Counted from the first letter of the stretch, positions 36,101 through 43,420 are shown. The stretch is 64,000 nt of DNA from JBNJGB01 sp051747385 (GCA_051747385.1 JBNJGB010000020.1:54773-118772), one strand, 5' to 3'. The notes: a model not told the origin generated them from the letters alone. Translations and numbers: made by a program.

Positions 36101-37014
36101 GGATCGTCCTCGGGCTTGCAGTCCGCGTCGGTGTTGCAGCAGTTGGACCCGGGGTCGTCGAGCAGGTCGTCGTGGACACACGTGTTGGTCTCCAGATCGC
36201 AGGAGTCCACGGTGCAGTAGATGCCGTCGTCGCACTGCTCCTCGCCCGATGTCGTGGGATCGTCCCAGCAGCAGTCGGGGGTGGGGTCGTTGGAGCAGGT
36301 GCCGTCGAGGCCGCACGCGTCGGAGGTGCAGGGGTTGCCGTCGTCGCAGTGCTCGTCCGTCAGACACTCGACGCACGTGTTCTCATCGCAGAACTGCCCG
36401 AAGGGGCACTCGAGGTCGTGCGCACAGCAGCCGCTGACGCTGCCGTACCGACAGGAGTTCGTGATGCAGACCTCGTTCGTGCAGACGTTGCCGTCGTCGC
36501 ACTCGGTCTCGTCACCACACGTGGTGACCACCTTGATATAGACCGACTCGCGGCTCTCCACGTTCGACAGGGCGGTGCCGTCCGCATCGACGATCCAGGC
36601 GGTGAGGTGATGCATCCCGATGCCCACGTCCGGGTACTCGTAGGTCACCGTGTCCCCTTCGATCGGCACGGGCTCCCCGTCGGACGCACCGTTGAAGTAG
36701 AACTGGACGGACAGGTCGTCTTCGGCGGCCACGTTGTCCACGAGGACGGTCGCCAGGATCGTGTTGCCCGGGGCGTTGTACGTGAACGACGCGTTGTTCA
36801 CCGGCTCCAACCACTCCGAGATGGCCGGATCCGTGGCCGCGGCCATCGCCGCGGTGGAGAGCGCGTCCCCCGACGCGTCCGTGTCCGTGCCGGTCGAGTG
36901 GCTGGAAGCAGACGGGTCCTCCGTCTGTTCCTGCTCACAGCCCGTGAGCGCTACGGCGAGCACGGCGGCGATACAGAGCGTCGTGCGCCCGTGACATCGA
37001 AGCCAGCGATCCAT
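27109..37014 (-). CDS. 3301-aa mosaic surface lipoprotein (Cys-rich, lamin-tail, P-domain, PPC and MopE modules)
   Basis: The largest gene in the window. ATG 37014 is chosen because AGAGGGG lies at correct spacing and the protein then starts MDRWLRCHGRTTLCIAAVLAVALTGC, a lipoprotein signal. Modules in order: a short Ser/Thr/Asp linker, an Ig-like stretch (about 60-150), many six-to-eight-Cys units of the type CDDGxxCTxDxC (about 155-1000), interrupted by a lamin-tail domain (about 415-545: INEIMAAPG, GEWIEIYNASP), a cadherin/Ig-like and amidotransferase-like region (about 1020-1485), two proprotein-convertase P-domains (about 1570-1680 and 1805-1918), a PPC domain (about 1920-2040), a long array of CCxxxCxGxCxxC modules (about 2045-2800) and three MopE-type repeats near the C-terminus. 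No catalytic domain is recognisable, so binding, adhesion or a structural surface fibre is the likeliest role. Boundaries are approximate. Confidence 0.85.
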   Translation of the reverse strand: MDRWLRCHGRTTLCIAAVLAVALTGCEQEQTEDPSASSHSTGTDTDASGDALSTAAMAAATDPAISEWLEPVNNASFTYNAPGNTILATVLVDNVAAEDDLSVQFYFNGASDGEPVPIEGDTVTYEYPDVGIGMHHLTAWIVDADGTALSNVESRESVYIKVVTTCGDETECDDGNVCTNEVCITNSCRYGSVSGCCAHDLECPFGQFCDENTCVECLTDEHCDDGNPCTSDACGLDGTCSNDPTPDCCWDDPTTSGEEQCDDGIYCTVDSCDLETNTCVHDDLLDDPGSNCCNTDADCKPEDDPCASYLCYRNSAEDVQSCRYGPRGVGCCVDDSDCYDGNPCTDDRCVYADSADESGQCVYEEDPEDTTCCVTDADCDDGDLSTVDVCVDNVCQHQTDENYCDLPDTSPIVINEIMAAPGSVDDALGEWIEIYNASPNMIDLDGFIVETDDGESHTLTAPLAVNGSTGLHLFPGQYFVMARSVDSSLNGGFFPHYQLQGITLPDNFEPDGADVTRTITLKDPEGTVIDSVTYDTAVWGGKDGRSWALTHMFADNSDPASWGVAGDESNDPAKQIKYGDTSNDLYGTPKNFNEDVYEGLDHPGCVAPEDAHSCAVGKCGVDSQCFFPLEEGCCETDADCDDFKACTIDTCDTANGICEPSVWDEDCCETNSDCDDGNPCNLDRCIGNTCRYSSNVIDGCCVNDEDCSDGDSCTIDECDTAENLCEPSEPIVLDGQQCCNSDGDCDDGDPATTDTCDFSQSPPVCIFPPDPDYCTDVSDPCDDGNVCTDDFCDVGANQCLHTVVEGCCKKNADCPSDDNPCTAEVCEESTGECSSVEIEGCCIADDACDDGDPCTEDFCGSGNVCHNTEIEGCCETAQDCDDGVECTTDSCVDSQCQYTQQDDCCTSDMTASELTAACGEDPDGTANCFQWECTTTGQCNLLENEECCQTAEDCDDGDPCTDDYCTTSNTCKHVATTSGSCCIYNADCPALDNNVCTEPFCDAGTCTEAPVPGCSPPIGEDPTEPLPEDPGTDPDSCWVSDTSGYLGPDEHQECIGEDAVVGEGAILTMSSFDPDNADSASIQFNLAWLNGAGAHNVHVMATATEGDWSVAETLDVIPASGDNPGTQYNYSLSNFLLAQNQVWIGFKVESDTPDNVDVSVDDLTVATGHAPYYVQHLQSDKTYDRSEDELVDGGTVTAQLGEVRTRTYWAHDQQWNSQTLNFELLDAPDFVTIDDTAKLSLFGVWQVTMGIRANSSDDIGSYGARIRVSDGAFTSTIPVEIVVGLGRGYVVWAPDEVAAADGDGITDALDAAGKNYQRVASLSDIDDWSPVRGLFITMGGGASTSTMSSEQVQPAVDFIESGGDVYLEGSATFAEDLQTTLQGKFNVSVVQTDGGVNGAMSGRAFLYPMTWDYTADAAYYEDVDHLAPKQGTDARKVLEDDQSGAAVAVAYEDPATGGRVVGSTVLTSRLEELGATPEQYIAGVIDFFDNGYGGCSDHVQCDDGDACTIDECIGGQCQNNEDTTCDACQGDLDCADGEVCLADGTCQPQDGGEVGDPIDDTTFNCDTTDELVQIVKSTSGFETITNANVRLHLELDESQKVGTLNVTLSHNGRLVTLVEPDPTNNGTVIDTTFDAGTLPAQGTMSDFDGQFVEGDWVLTVEDTTGGEACGTVHAFDIWLETAPAPTCSVDEDCDNGQFCDGTETCADGTCQAGTAPTCDDSDSCTLDQCDPGASSGAGACDNTGRTQTCAGESCSGAHAIDAGDGQCGLSDACVGGLDQGDGTCTEVCETCAYASTGDVRTAIEDFQCVTEVMEVTADDPYASEVFVQVDVDHPNLSDLTVNLYSPDNAKVPLVDGSGSGLADFHSTFPLSNSNPAGDLCSLAGVEPSGLWKVQVCDNVSGNKGMLSSAAVWVGTRTTDPTVGNTCDSAISVPVDGTTHNLAHSTECFANSTAGSCTGGDGHDIVYTLTLPTTMRVTATVQASEFDAGIYLTDSCNVGSTFCSDTEPAGGTEVIDELVEPGTWYLVVDSLSGSGGDFTLDVGTTTPKANGQTCDENLDCESGHCQNGFCCEDGDCCALASDCPGDYSAAPSCDDATTCQGHREDATCTDYQCGTENVADDTACDSGVESDDCDLFDSVFCNGEADQTQPSCLETCGGDSDCDAGAHCFEGTCRLDLDDSLTCGRDGHCDSGYCVDGVCCNNACDGQCERCDLSGSKGTCSFSDSGSDPDDDCDGTGVCGGTCDGDGGCTFPPETLACDTCMRCDGAGFCENPVDADTDPDGSCGLCQVCDGTGACADVPSGDDPLGECADEGASTCGQNGSCDGTGACELYASGTVCVDQSCTDGYRDPAHTCDGEGTCVDPDDEFCDGLKCEGTGTDCLAVCTEDSDCLTGYFCDTGTGECLPKSARGETCAADNECLSNFCTDDVCCESACAGPCRQCNLGGQEGTCVDHDALTDPEGGCDLYWCDGTGNCKFSCDTDTDCKPGNWCDGSTCKPKEDLGGSCTADNQCTSGICNLQDGVCCDTACTSTCESCKLDGFEGQCTVIPEGDDPDDECWGQGATCGGSCDGAGSCQFPSSSKSCGTCQRCDGAGECLAVPANSDPDNDCGTCQTCDGSGSCKNVPEGADFHDDCPTTDQSTCGTNGQCDGNATCDYYGAGTLAAPASCTDGVATLADTCDGAGGVNDGGTQDCAPYICDGVSCGTTCGSHTDCADGFFCDFDDLDGDGRTDDCEALRPDGGQCGADHECAAGYCSNGFCCSGGTCCSQNSDCQDPSLGFAEPPVCDDASSGGCVGHRVDALCDGNSQCYAETVDDPSACASNVCQQAGCDGLTYTTERTCDNSGGCTVGGEILSCDDGNVCTNDFCDPAGACEHTDNDDASTPCYEGPDGTEGVGICEGGDRVCQDGNTGACEGQVLPRTETCADSRDEDCDGEANEPGAEGCTVYFKDVDDDSYGTDDYECLCSPGPSGFDHYTATRNGDCDDSNGDVNPGAQELCATEGVDDNCNNLVDEDGAADCSTEGQDYYFDGDGDTYGAEGSSPVCKCAAEAPYDATRAGDCDDQNNTINPGQTEQCNGYDDNCDGVVDTDERSASAMCGDDIPNATAGCKVGVCYVESCDTDYHDIDGEFTNGCEVREDWYDRNDVGDTCADPYSNSALNYVDDSSDELVDRSGNVVPGGDSDWFRVRFRDLTSYAKDFNPEIFFTDNPDGLKFEVFRGSCSGPGHCDAKGGLTKLELDGETSYHCAGPDSTNTYRSGSCGHPSYSHCCNRNRFHMVFFYVRVFHPDDEVGPNNNTYTLRFQNRE

Positions 37015-37115
37015 GACCATCCCCTCTGGTAGTGCCTGTCTGCGTCCGAACCCGGCGGGACCCTGCCCCCGCATGGCCTAGTTCGGGTCACCCGCCTGCG
37101 GGTACCGTGGCCCAC

Positions 37116-37143
37116 AGCATACGAGGTTCGCGGTCCGTTGCAA
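37116..37143 (-). promoter_or_regulatory. Predicted promoter of the 3301-aa lipoprotein gene
   Basis: On the minus strand, TTGCAA (37143-37138), 16 bp, TATGCT (37121-37116), giving a leader of about 95 bases. The 382-bp divergent gap (37015-37396) holds this promoter, the one at 37336 and nothing else recognised. Confidence 0.4.
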
Positions 37144-37335
37144 TCGGTTGCTCGGCGCGAAGACGGGGACTTCCCTCGCTCAACGCACGGATTCGTCCCT
37201 GTTTCCACGGGTTACAGGGTTTCTTGACGCCAGCGCGCCCCTCACCATGGGAATTCGCCCGACGCGGATCGCTCCGCATGCGCCGGCTTGCGGGCGCACG
37301 CGGGACGCCCCCCTCCGCCCCGCTCCATGGTCGGC

Positions 37336-37364
37336 TTGACACCCCGTGGGGTGACTGCTAGCGA
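37336..37364 (+). promoter_or_regulatory. Predicted promoter of outer-membrane paralogue B with internal palindrome
   Basis: A perfect TTGACA (37336-37341), 17 bp, TAGCGA (37359-37364, weak). The spacer has CACCCC-GT-GGGGTG (37340-37353). Its core CCCCGTGGGG is the same as in the hisS promoter spacer. Confidence 0.4.
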
Positions 37365-37396
37365 GCACGCACCATCGATGGGCTCGGAGGTCCTCC

Positions 37397-39172
37397 ATGC
37401 GGCTTGTTCCCCTCGCGGTCCGCGCGGCGCTACTCGGTTCGCTCACGCTGCTCGTCTTCTCCGGCCCGACCCGGGCCCAGGAGGGGGAGGACGAGCTCGA
37501 GAAGCTCATCGACGAGGCCAGCAGCGAGTCCAGCCTGGACGACTGGGCGGACGAGGAGGCGGAGCGGCCCCCGACGTTCCCGCGCCTGGAGCACCACGGC
37601 TACTTCCGCTTCCGCGGGGACCTGTTCTGGCGCGGCCACCTGGGCACGGTGGTCCCTGGCGACCAGAGCTCGGGGACGAGCGCGATCCCGGCGCCCCTGA
37701 CGGAGAACGTCGCCAACAACGACGAGGCCAACCCGTTCCTCGACGAGGTGGGCAGCCAGGACGCCAGGACCCTGGCCACCGCGAACATCCGCTTCCGATA
37801 CTCGCCGACGTTCCACATCTCGCCGACGCTGCGGATCCACGCCACCTTCGACATCCTGGACAACATGGTCCTGGGCAGCACGCCCGACTTCGCCGGCAGC
37901 CTCGCGCGCCCCGACGTGCCCCTGTCGGTGTTCTCCCAGAGCCAGGCGCCGCCGGAGGCGGGCACCAACGGCTTCCGGGACGGCATCCGCGTGAAGGAGG
38001 CCTACGCGGACTGGCAGCCGGCGTTCCTGCTGCGGGTCGGGCGGATGCGCTCGCACTGGGGCCTGGGCGTCCTGGCCAACGGCGGTCAGTGCATCGACTG
38101 CGACTACGGGGACTACGCCGACCGGGCGATGCTGCTGTTCAAGATGTACGGCGTGTACATCGCCCCCATGTGGGACTTCGTCTACTCCGGCGCCACGACC
38201 GAGGACCCGGCGGACTTCTTCGGCCAGCCGAAGGACCTGGGCCAGGACGACGACGTGAAGCAGTGGGTGCTGGCCATCTTCCAGCGCCCCCTGAGCGAGG
38301 CCGAGAAGGAAAAGCGCGAGGTGGACCTCCGCGAGCACCTGAAGCCGGCCTTCGACTGGGGGCTGTACACGGTATTCCGGAAGCAGGATCTCGCGCTGAG
38401 CAAGGAGTCGTGGGACGCCTTTCGCGAGGACGGCTTCACCGGGTCGACCTACCAGTCCGCGGACCTGGTTCCGCGGGACGCCTGGGCGGTCATCCCGGAC
38501 CTGTGGCTGAGGTTCGAGAAGCGCTTCGACTACTTCAGCGGCATCCGCTTCGAGATGGAGGCGGTGGGCCTCATCGGAGAGGTGGACCGGGCCCTCGACG
38601 ACGCGTCGGCCGGGACTCCCGAGCGGTCCATCCGGCAGTACGGCCTCGCCGCGGAGCTGGAGTACGACTGGCACCAGATGTCCTTCGGCCTGGACACGGG
38701 CTTCGCCTCCGGCGACTCCGCCGAGGGGTTCGGCGTGGAGGACCAGCACCAGCTCACCGAGCCCGACGGCACGCCGAACGAGACCGTGACCGCCTTCAAG
38801 TTCGATCGGGACTACCACGTCGACCTCCTGCTGTTCCGGGAGGTCATCGGGACGGTGACGAACGCGGTCTACGTGAAGCCCTACGTGTCCTACGACCTCT
38901 TCGACTCCGTGGAGGAGAGCCTGGGGGCGCGCCTCGATCTCCTGTACGCCCGGGCCATCGAGCCGCGGGCGACGCCCGGGGACGACGGGAACCTCGGCTT
39001 CGAGGCGGACCTGCGCCTGTTCTACGAGGAGAAGGGGACCTTCAACCTGGACATCGAGAGCGGGTTCCTCTTCCCTGGCAGCGCGTTCGACTACGTGGAC
39101 GCCAGCGGAACCACCGTGGAGAGCGCCAAGTTCGCCTTCACGGTCCAGACCCGGCTGACCCTCCAGTTCTAG
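37397..39172 (+). CDS. Outer-membrane beta-barrel-like protein, paralogue B
   Basis: 591 aa. ATG 37397 has GGAGG 6 bases upstream and opens a signal peptide (VPLAVRAALLGSLTLLVFSGPTRA, cut before QEGEDE). It is homologous along its length to the protein at 12192-13931 (shared HWGLGV, DCDYG, GQPKDLG, FDRDYHVDLLLF, VTNAVYVKPYVSYDLFD). The C-terminus ends in Phe (RLTLQF), the signal for barrel insertion. A central segment has the same CxxCD pair as paralogue A (GGQCIDCDYGDY). An acidic N-terminal helix (EDELEKLIDEASSESSLDDWADEE) is absent from paralogue A. It is followed 48 bp later by argH. Function unknown; an outer-membrane pore or coat protein is inferred from fold-like features only. Confidence 0.78.
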   Translation: MRLVPLAVRAALLGSLTLLVFSGPTRAQEGEDELEKLIDEASSESSLDDWADEEAERPPTFPRLEHHGYFRFRGDLFWRGHLGTVVPGDQSSGTSAIPAPLTENVANNDEANPFLDEVGSQDARTLATANIRFRYSPTFHISPTLRIHATFDILDNMVLGSTPDFAGSLARPDVPLSVFSQSQAPPEAGTNGFRDGIRVKEAYADWQPAFLLRVGRMRSHWGLGVLANGGQCIDCDYGDYADRAMLLFKMYGVYIAPMWDFVYSGATTEDPADFFGQPKDLGQDDDVKQWVLAIFQRPLSEAEKEKREVDLREHLKPAFDWGLYTVFRKQDLALSKESWDAFREDGFTGSTYQSADLVPRDAWAVIPDLWLRFEKRFDYFSGIRFEMEAVGLIGEVDRALDDASAGTPERSIRQYGLAAELEYDWHQMSFGLDTGFASGDSAEGFGVEDQHQLTEPDGTPNETVTAFKFDRDYHVDLLLFREVIGTVTNAVYVKPYVSYDLFDSVEESLGARLDLLYARAIEPRATPGDDGNLGFEADLRLFYEEKGTFNLDIESGFLFPGSAFDYVDASGTTVESAKFAFTVQTRLTLQF

Positions 39173-39220
39173 AAGGTCCTGGAAGAGTCGTAGACGCCGA
39201 GACGCGCAGCAGGAGCCGAC

Positions 39221-40690
39221 ATGGCCGGCGAAAAGGCCTGGGGTGGTCGCTTCACCCAACAGACCCACGCGGCGGTGGAGGCGATGAACGCCTCCGTGGC
39301 CTTCGACCAGGTGCTGGCGCTGGAGGACATCGCCGGCTCCGTGGCCCACGTGCGCATGCTCCTGGGCCAGGGGCTCATCGCCCCGGGTGAGCGGAAGCTC
39401 ATCGAGGACGGCCTCCTGGACATCGCGCAGGACATCCGCGAGGAGCGCTTCGAGTTCACGGCCGCCCGCGAGGACGTGCACATGAACATCGAGGCGGCCC
39501 TGGCCGACCGCATCGGACCCGTGGCCGGCAAGCTCCACTCGGGGCGGAGCCGCAACGACCAGGTGGCCCTGGACCTCCGCCTCTGGCTCCGGCGAGAGCT
39601 GACGGAGCTGGGCGAGGAGCTTCGCAGGCTCGTCGAGGTGCTCCTGGACGCGGCGGGGCGCCACGCCGACCAGCCGATGCCCGGCTACACGCACCTGCAG
39701 CGGGCCCAGCCGGTGACGTTCGGCCACCACATGATGGCCTACGCGGCCATGTACCTGCGCGACCTGGACCGGGTCCTCGACGCGCGGCGGCGGGTCTCCA
39801 TCATGCCCCTGGGCTCCGGCGCCCTGGCGGGCACGCCCCTGCCGCTGGACCGATCCCGGGTGGCGGCCGAGCTGGAGATGCCGGAGCTGACCCTGAACAG
39901 CCTGGACGCGGTGAGCGACCGGGACCCGGCCCTGGAGACCCTGTCGGCCCTGTCCATCTTCATGGTGCACACCAGCCGGCTGGCCGAGGAGCTGGTCCTC
40001 TGGACCTCCCAGGAGTTCGGCTTCGTGGAGCTGTCCGACGCCTTCTGCACCGGCTCCAGCCTCATGCCGCAGAAGAAGAACCCGGACATCCCGGAGCTGC
40101 TGCGGGGCAAGGCCGGGCGCGTCTTCGGCGACCTGCAGGCGCTCCTCACGGTGATGAAGGGGCTGCCGCTCGCCTACAACAAGGACATGCAGGAGGACAA
40201 GGAGCCGCTCATCGACGGCCTCCTCACGGCGCGTGCCTGCGCGTCCATCCTGCCGGATCTGCTGGAGGCGATGACCCCCCGGCCCGACCGCCTGGACGCG
40301 GCGCTCCGCGACGGCTTCCTCCTGGCCACGGACCTGGCGGACTACCTCGTCAAGAAGGGCGTGCCGTTCCGCGACGCCCACCACGTCATCGGCTCGGCCG
40401 TGCGCATCTGCCTCGACCGGGGCTGCCGCCTCGAGGACCTGGACGTGGCGGACCTGCGCGAGCTCCACGAGGCCTTCGCCGAGGACGCCCTGGACGTCCT
40501 GGACCCCACGCGGAGCCTCGAGCGGCGGGACCTGCCCGGCGGGCCGGCGCCGAGCCGGGTGCGGGAGGCCGCGCGCACCGGGCGGGAGAAGCTGACGAAC
40601 CTGGCGGCGCGACTGGAGCACGACGGGCCGTCGGCCCTGGAGCGGGCGGTCCGTCGCGGCGGCACCATGCCCCCTCCCCGAGAGGGCTGA
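39221..40690 (+). CDS. argH: Argininosuccinate lyase
   Basis: 489 aa. Cleaves argininosuccinate to arginine and fumarate, the last step of arginine synthesis. The N-terminus KAWGGRFTQQTHAAVEAMNAS is typical. The family signature GSSLMPQKKNP spans residues 278-288 and includes the catalytic serine loop. HSGRSRNDQVALDLRLW and the stretch around TPLPLDRSRVAAEL are also conserved. ATG 39221 follows AGGAG at good spacing. The C-terminus is about 25 residues longer than the common 460, with Pro/Arg-rich sequence. lysA starts 2 bp after its stop, so the two amino-acid genes are almost certainly co-translated. No other arg gene is in the window. Confidence 0.96.
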   Translation: MAGEKAWGGRFTQQTHAAVEAMNASVAFDQVLALEDIAGSVAHVRMLLGQGLIAPGERKLIEDGLLDIAQDIREERFEFTAAREDVHMNIEAALADRIGPVAGKLHSGRSRNDQVALDLRLWLRRELTELGEELRRLVEVLLDAAGRHADQPMPGYTHLQRAQPVTFGHHMMAYAAMYLRDLDRVLDARRRVSIMPLGSGALAGTPLPLDRSRVAAELEMPELTLNSLDAVSDRDPALETLSALSIFMVHTSRLAEELVLWTSQEFGFVELSDAFCTGSSLMPQKKNPDIPELLRGKAGRVFGDLQALLTVMKGLPLAYNKDMQEDKEPLIDGLLTARACASILPDLLEAMTPRPDRLDAALRDGFLLATDLADYLVKKGVPFRDAHHVIGSAVRICLDRGCRLEDLDVADLRELHEAFAEDALDVLDPTRSLERRDLPGGPAPSRVREAARTGREKLTNLAARLEHDGPSALERAVRRGGTMPPPREG

Positions 40691-40692
40691 CC

Positions 40693-41946
40693 GTGGACCA
40701 CTTCCGGCGCCGGGACGGACAGCTCCACTGCGAGGACGTGCCGCTCCGCGACATCGCGGAGGCCGTCGGCACGCCCACGTACGTCTACAGCCGCGCCACC
40801 CTGGAGCGGCACTTCAAGGTGTTCGACGCCGCCTGGGAGGAGGCCCGGGACCACCTGGTCTGCTTCGCGGTGAAGGCGTGCAGCAACCTGGCCATCCTGG
40901 ACCTGCTCGCCCGTTTGGGCTCGGGCTTCGACATCGTCTCGGGCGGAGAGCTCCACCGCGTGCTCCGCGCGGGCGGAGACCCGGGCAAGGTCGTGTTCTC
41001 CGGCGTGGGGAAGAAGGAGGAGGAGATCACCGCCGCCCTGGAGGCGGGCATCCTCTGCTTCAACGTGGAGAGCGAGGCCGAGCTGGAGATGATCGACCGG
41101 GTGGCCCGCCGGACGGGCCGCAAGGCGCCCGTCTCCATGCGCGTGAACCCGGACGTGGACGCGGGCACGCACCCGTACATCGCCACCGGGCTGCGGACGA
41201 GCAAGTTCGGCATCCCTCACGCGCGGGCGCGCGCGGCCTATCGGAGGGCGGCAGCCCTGGACGGGCTCGAGGTGGTGGGGGTGGACTGCCACATCGGCAG
41301 CCAGCTCAAGGAGCTGGGGCCCATGGTGGAGGCGCTCCGGAGGCTCCTGGAGCTGATCGACGACCTGGCCGACGAGGGCATCGCCATCGAGCACCTGGAC
41401 CTGGGCGGCGGCCTGGGCATCACCTACGAGGACGAGGCCCCGCCCTCCCCGGCCGAGTACGCCGACCGCCTGCTCGAGGAGCTCGGCGATCGGGAGCTGC
41501 GCATCATCCTGGAGCCCGGGCGGGTCATCGCGGGCAACGCGGGCGTCCTGCTGATGCAGGTCCTCCTCGAGAAGGACAACGACGGGAAGCGCTTCGTCGT
41601 CGTCGACGCGGCCATGAACGACGCCATCCGCCCGGCCCTGTACGACGCCTATCACCGCATCGAGCCGGTGGGGCCACAGTCGGGCGGGACCGAGACGGTC
41701 GACGTGGTCGGCCCGGTGTGCGAGAGCGGCGACTTCTTCGCCCGGGATCGCGCCCTGCCCCGGGCCGCGGCCGGCGATCTCCTCGCCATGCGCAGCGTGG
41801 GCGCCTACGGCTTCGTCATGGCCAGCAACTACAACTCGCGCCCGCGGCCGGCGGAGGTCCTCGTCGACCGAGACCGCTTCCACGTCGTGCGCCGGCGCGA
41901 GTCACTCGACGATCTCTGCAGCTTCGAGACGATCCCCCCGTCCTGA
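40693..41946 (+). CDS. lysA: Diaminopimelate decarboxylase
   Basis: 417 aa from GTG 40693, 2 bp after argH. A fold-type III PLP enzyme that turns meso-diaminopimelate into lysine. PLP lysine K61 lies in CFAVKACSN. Other motifs are HIGSQLKEL, the glycine-rich phosphate loop LDLGGGLGITY, EPGRVIAGNAG, the substrate motif GPVCESGDFFA and a C-terminal MASNYNSRPRPAEV with the partner-site Tyr. Length is normal. The argH-lysA pair is common in delta-lineage bacteria, often followed by dapF/dapA, but here the next genes are pilins after 158 bp. That gap has a CACCGG-N10-CCGGTG hairpin (41962-41983) but no T-tract. Confidence 0.96.
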   Translation: MDHFRRRDGQLHCEDVPLRDIAEAVGTPTYVYSRATLERHFKVFDAAWEEARDHLVCFAVKACSNLAILDLLARLGSGFDIVSGGELHRVLRAGGDPGKVVFSGVGKKEEEITAALEAGILCFNVESEAELEMIDRVARRTGRKAPVSMRVNPDVDAGTHPYIATGLRTSKFGIPHARARAAYRRAAALDGLEVVGVDCHIGSQLKELGPMVEALRRLLELIDDLADEGIAIEHLDLGGGLGITYEDEAPPSPAEYADRLLEELGDRELRIILEPGRVIAGNAGVLLMQVLLEKDNDGKRFVVVDAAMNDAIRPALYDAYHRIEPVGPQSGGTETVDVVGPVCESGDFFARDRALPRAAAGDLLAMRSVGAYGFVMASNYNSRPRPAEVLVDRDRFHVVRRRESLDDLCSFETIPPS

Positions 41947-42104
41947 TGTAGGCTCTCCACCCACCGGACGCAGGCCGCCGGTGCGGGAAAAATGCTTCGG
42001 CGGGTATGCAATCGTTTCACAGCTCCGGCGTGGCTCGACGCCATCCAGGCCGCCAGGCGGCGTCACGGTGCGTTGTGCACGCAACTTGCAGGGAGCCTGA
42101 CGAC

Positions 42105-42752
42105 GTGGCACGGACGGAACCCATAGCCTCGCGAGGCGAGCACGGCTTCACGCTCATCGAGCTGATGATGACCATGGCGATCCTCCTGGTTCTCATCGGC
42201 ATGGCCCTGCCGAACGTCCTCGGCACGGAGCGTACGCGCGCCCTGGAGGAGGCCACGACGGAGGTCACCCACCTCGTCGAGTTCACGCGGAACCGGGCCG
42301 TCAACGACTTCAACGCCCACGGCGTGCAGATCATCCCGGGGTCCGGGACCTCGGACGGCCGCCTTCGGGTCTTCCGCGGCACGGGCCCGGCGTGCGGGAG
42401 CATCGACGTCAACGCCCAGCCCATCCGCACGTACGATCTGGCCGACATCTACGGCACGGACCAGGACTCGGACGTCGTCGTCCGGATCGACCAGGTGAGC
42501 CCGAACACGCTGACGCTGCTGTGTTTCACGCCCGACGGGCGCACCCTGGACGGGACCACCAACCAGGCCGTGGCGCCGCCTCCGGGGGCCGACCAGGCCT
42601 ACGGCGCGGGCGACGCCATCATCGTGCTCCGCCGATACGTGGACGAGAGCGCCTCCGGGATCCCGCACAACGTGGTCGTCCCGTACAGCGGCAAGCCCCG
42701 CGTGACGTACGGCTCGAACATCCAGACCACCGACGGCCAGGGAGGGGCGTGA
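42105..42752 (+). CDS. GspH/FimT-type minor pilin
   Basis: 215 aa from GTG 42105 (GGGAG about 11 bases upstream). A class III prepilin leader ending GEHG is followed by FTLIELMMTMAILLVLIGMALP. The cut would fall between Gly and Phe, with the conserved Glu at +5. The C-terminal body has a beta-rich region like FimT/FimU/GspH, with a Cys pair (GPACG, LLCFT) that may form a disulfide. It is the first gene of a five-gene minor pilin/PilY1 operon and probably helps prime type IV pilus assembly. A longer frame begins upstream but adds an unlikely leader. The stop overlaps the next ATG by 1 bp. Confidence 0.85.
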   Translation: MARTEPIASRGEHGFTLIELMMTMAILLVLIGMALPNVLGTERTRALEEATTEVTHLVEFTRNRAVNDFNAHGVQIIPGSGTSDGRLRVFRGTGPACGSIDVNAQPIRTYDLADIYGTDQDSDVVVRIDQVSPNTLTLLCFTPDGRTLDGTTNQAVAPPPGADQAYGAGDAIIVLRRYVDESASGIPHNVVVPYSGKPRVTYGSNIQTTDGQGGA

Positions 42753-43420
42753 TGGCGCGTCGTTCGCCGAAGGGCCTCCGCGGCGTGGCGGGCTTCACCA
42801 TCCTGGAGCTGCTCACGGTGGTCGTCGTGTCCACCATGGGCTTCGTGGCCCTGTTCGGGATGCAGACCGCCACCATCCGGGGCATGGCCAACACGCGCCA
42901 CATCGTCCAGGCGACGACCCTGGCGGAGAACTTCATCGAGCAGCTCCGGCTCGAGTTCATGCTCTGGACGACCCGTCCGGCCGACAGCCTGAGCAACACG
43001 ACGACCTTCCCGCACCTGGCGGGGCTCCCGACCGGGCTGGCCGCGGCTCCAGGGAACCAGACGCCGGGCGACGGGATCCCCAACGCGCAGGGCTGGGTCA
43101 TCGGGGACACGCAAGGGGGCGACGACCGCCGGGTGAGTGTCGTCGGCGATCCCCACGACTTCGGCTGGACCGACGGGATCCGCCAGGCCATGCTCAGCCC
43201 GGGCTTCGAGGGCGTGGAGCAGCCCTACTGCCTCCACTACCGCCTCACGTGGCTGCTGCCCCGGCGAGCCATCCGCGCGGAGGTCGAGGTGTCCTGGCCC
43301 CTGGAGACGGCCGACATGGACGCCTTCGTCGACTGCAATCAGCTCGCCGCGAACAACCTGGGCGAGCTGCGGTCGATCACCCTGACCTCCACCCTGGCCG
43401 TCAACACGTTCCAGCGATGA
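42752..43420 (+). CDS. PilV-type minor pilin
   Basis: 222 aa. Leader ends GVAG and the mature part begins FTILELLTVVVVSTMGFVALFGMQ. The first-position Phe and +5 Glu are present. The rest is a globular domain typical of PilV/type IV pilus modification proteins, with Cys near residues 170 and 200. ATG at 42752 shares one base with the previous stop, with GGAGGGG just upstream. Its own stop overlaps the next gene's ATG (ATGA). Role: part of the pilus-tip priming complex with PilW, PilX and PilY1 (known for Pseudomonas and Myxococcus clusters; here inferred from gene order). Confidence 0.83.
   Translation: MARRSPKGLRGVAGFTILELLTVVVVSTMGFVALFGMQTATIRGMANTRHIVQATTLAENFIEQLRLEFMLWTTRPADSLSNTTTFPHLAGLPTGLAAAPGNQTPGDGIPNAQGWVIGDTQGGDDRRVSVVGDPHDFGWTDGIRQAMLSPGFEGVEQPYCLHYRLTWLLPRRAIRAEVEVSWPLETADMDAFVDCNQLAANNLGELRSITLTSTLAVNTFQR

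Noticed and set aside
26767..37032. A 3421-codon open frame on the plus strand opposite the giant lipoprotein gene
   Set aside because: It mirrors the real gene in antisense. High GC at third codon positions removes stops from the opposite frame. Its translation is a Val/Ala/Arg-rich string with no domain or signal peptide, while the minus-strand frame has clear modules, a lipobox, a Shine-Dalgarno and a terminator.
39173..39220. Further copy of the dispersed repeat between paralogue B and argH
   Set aside because: Only a short AGACGCCGAGACGCGC resemblance, without the GACCGCCG hairpin; too weak to count.
41962..41983. Terminator after lysA
   Set aside because: The CACCGG/CCGGTG hairpin is not followed by T residues (it reads CGGGAAAAA), so intrinsic termination is not supported.
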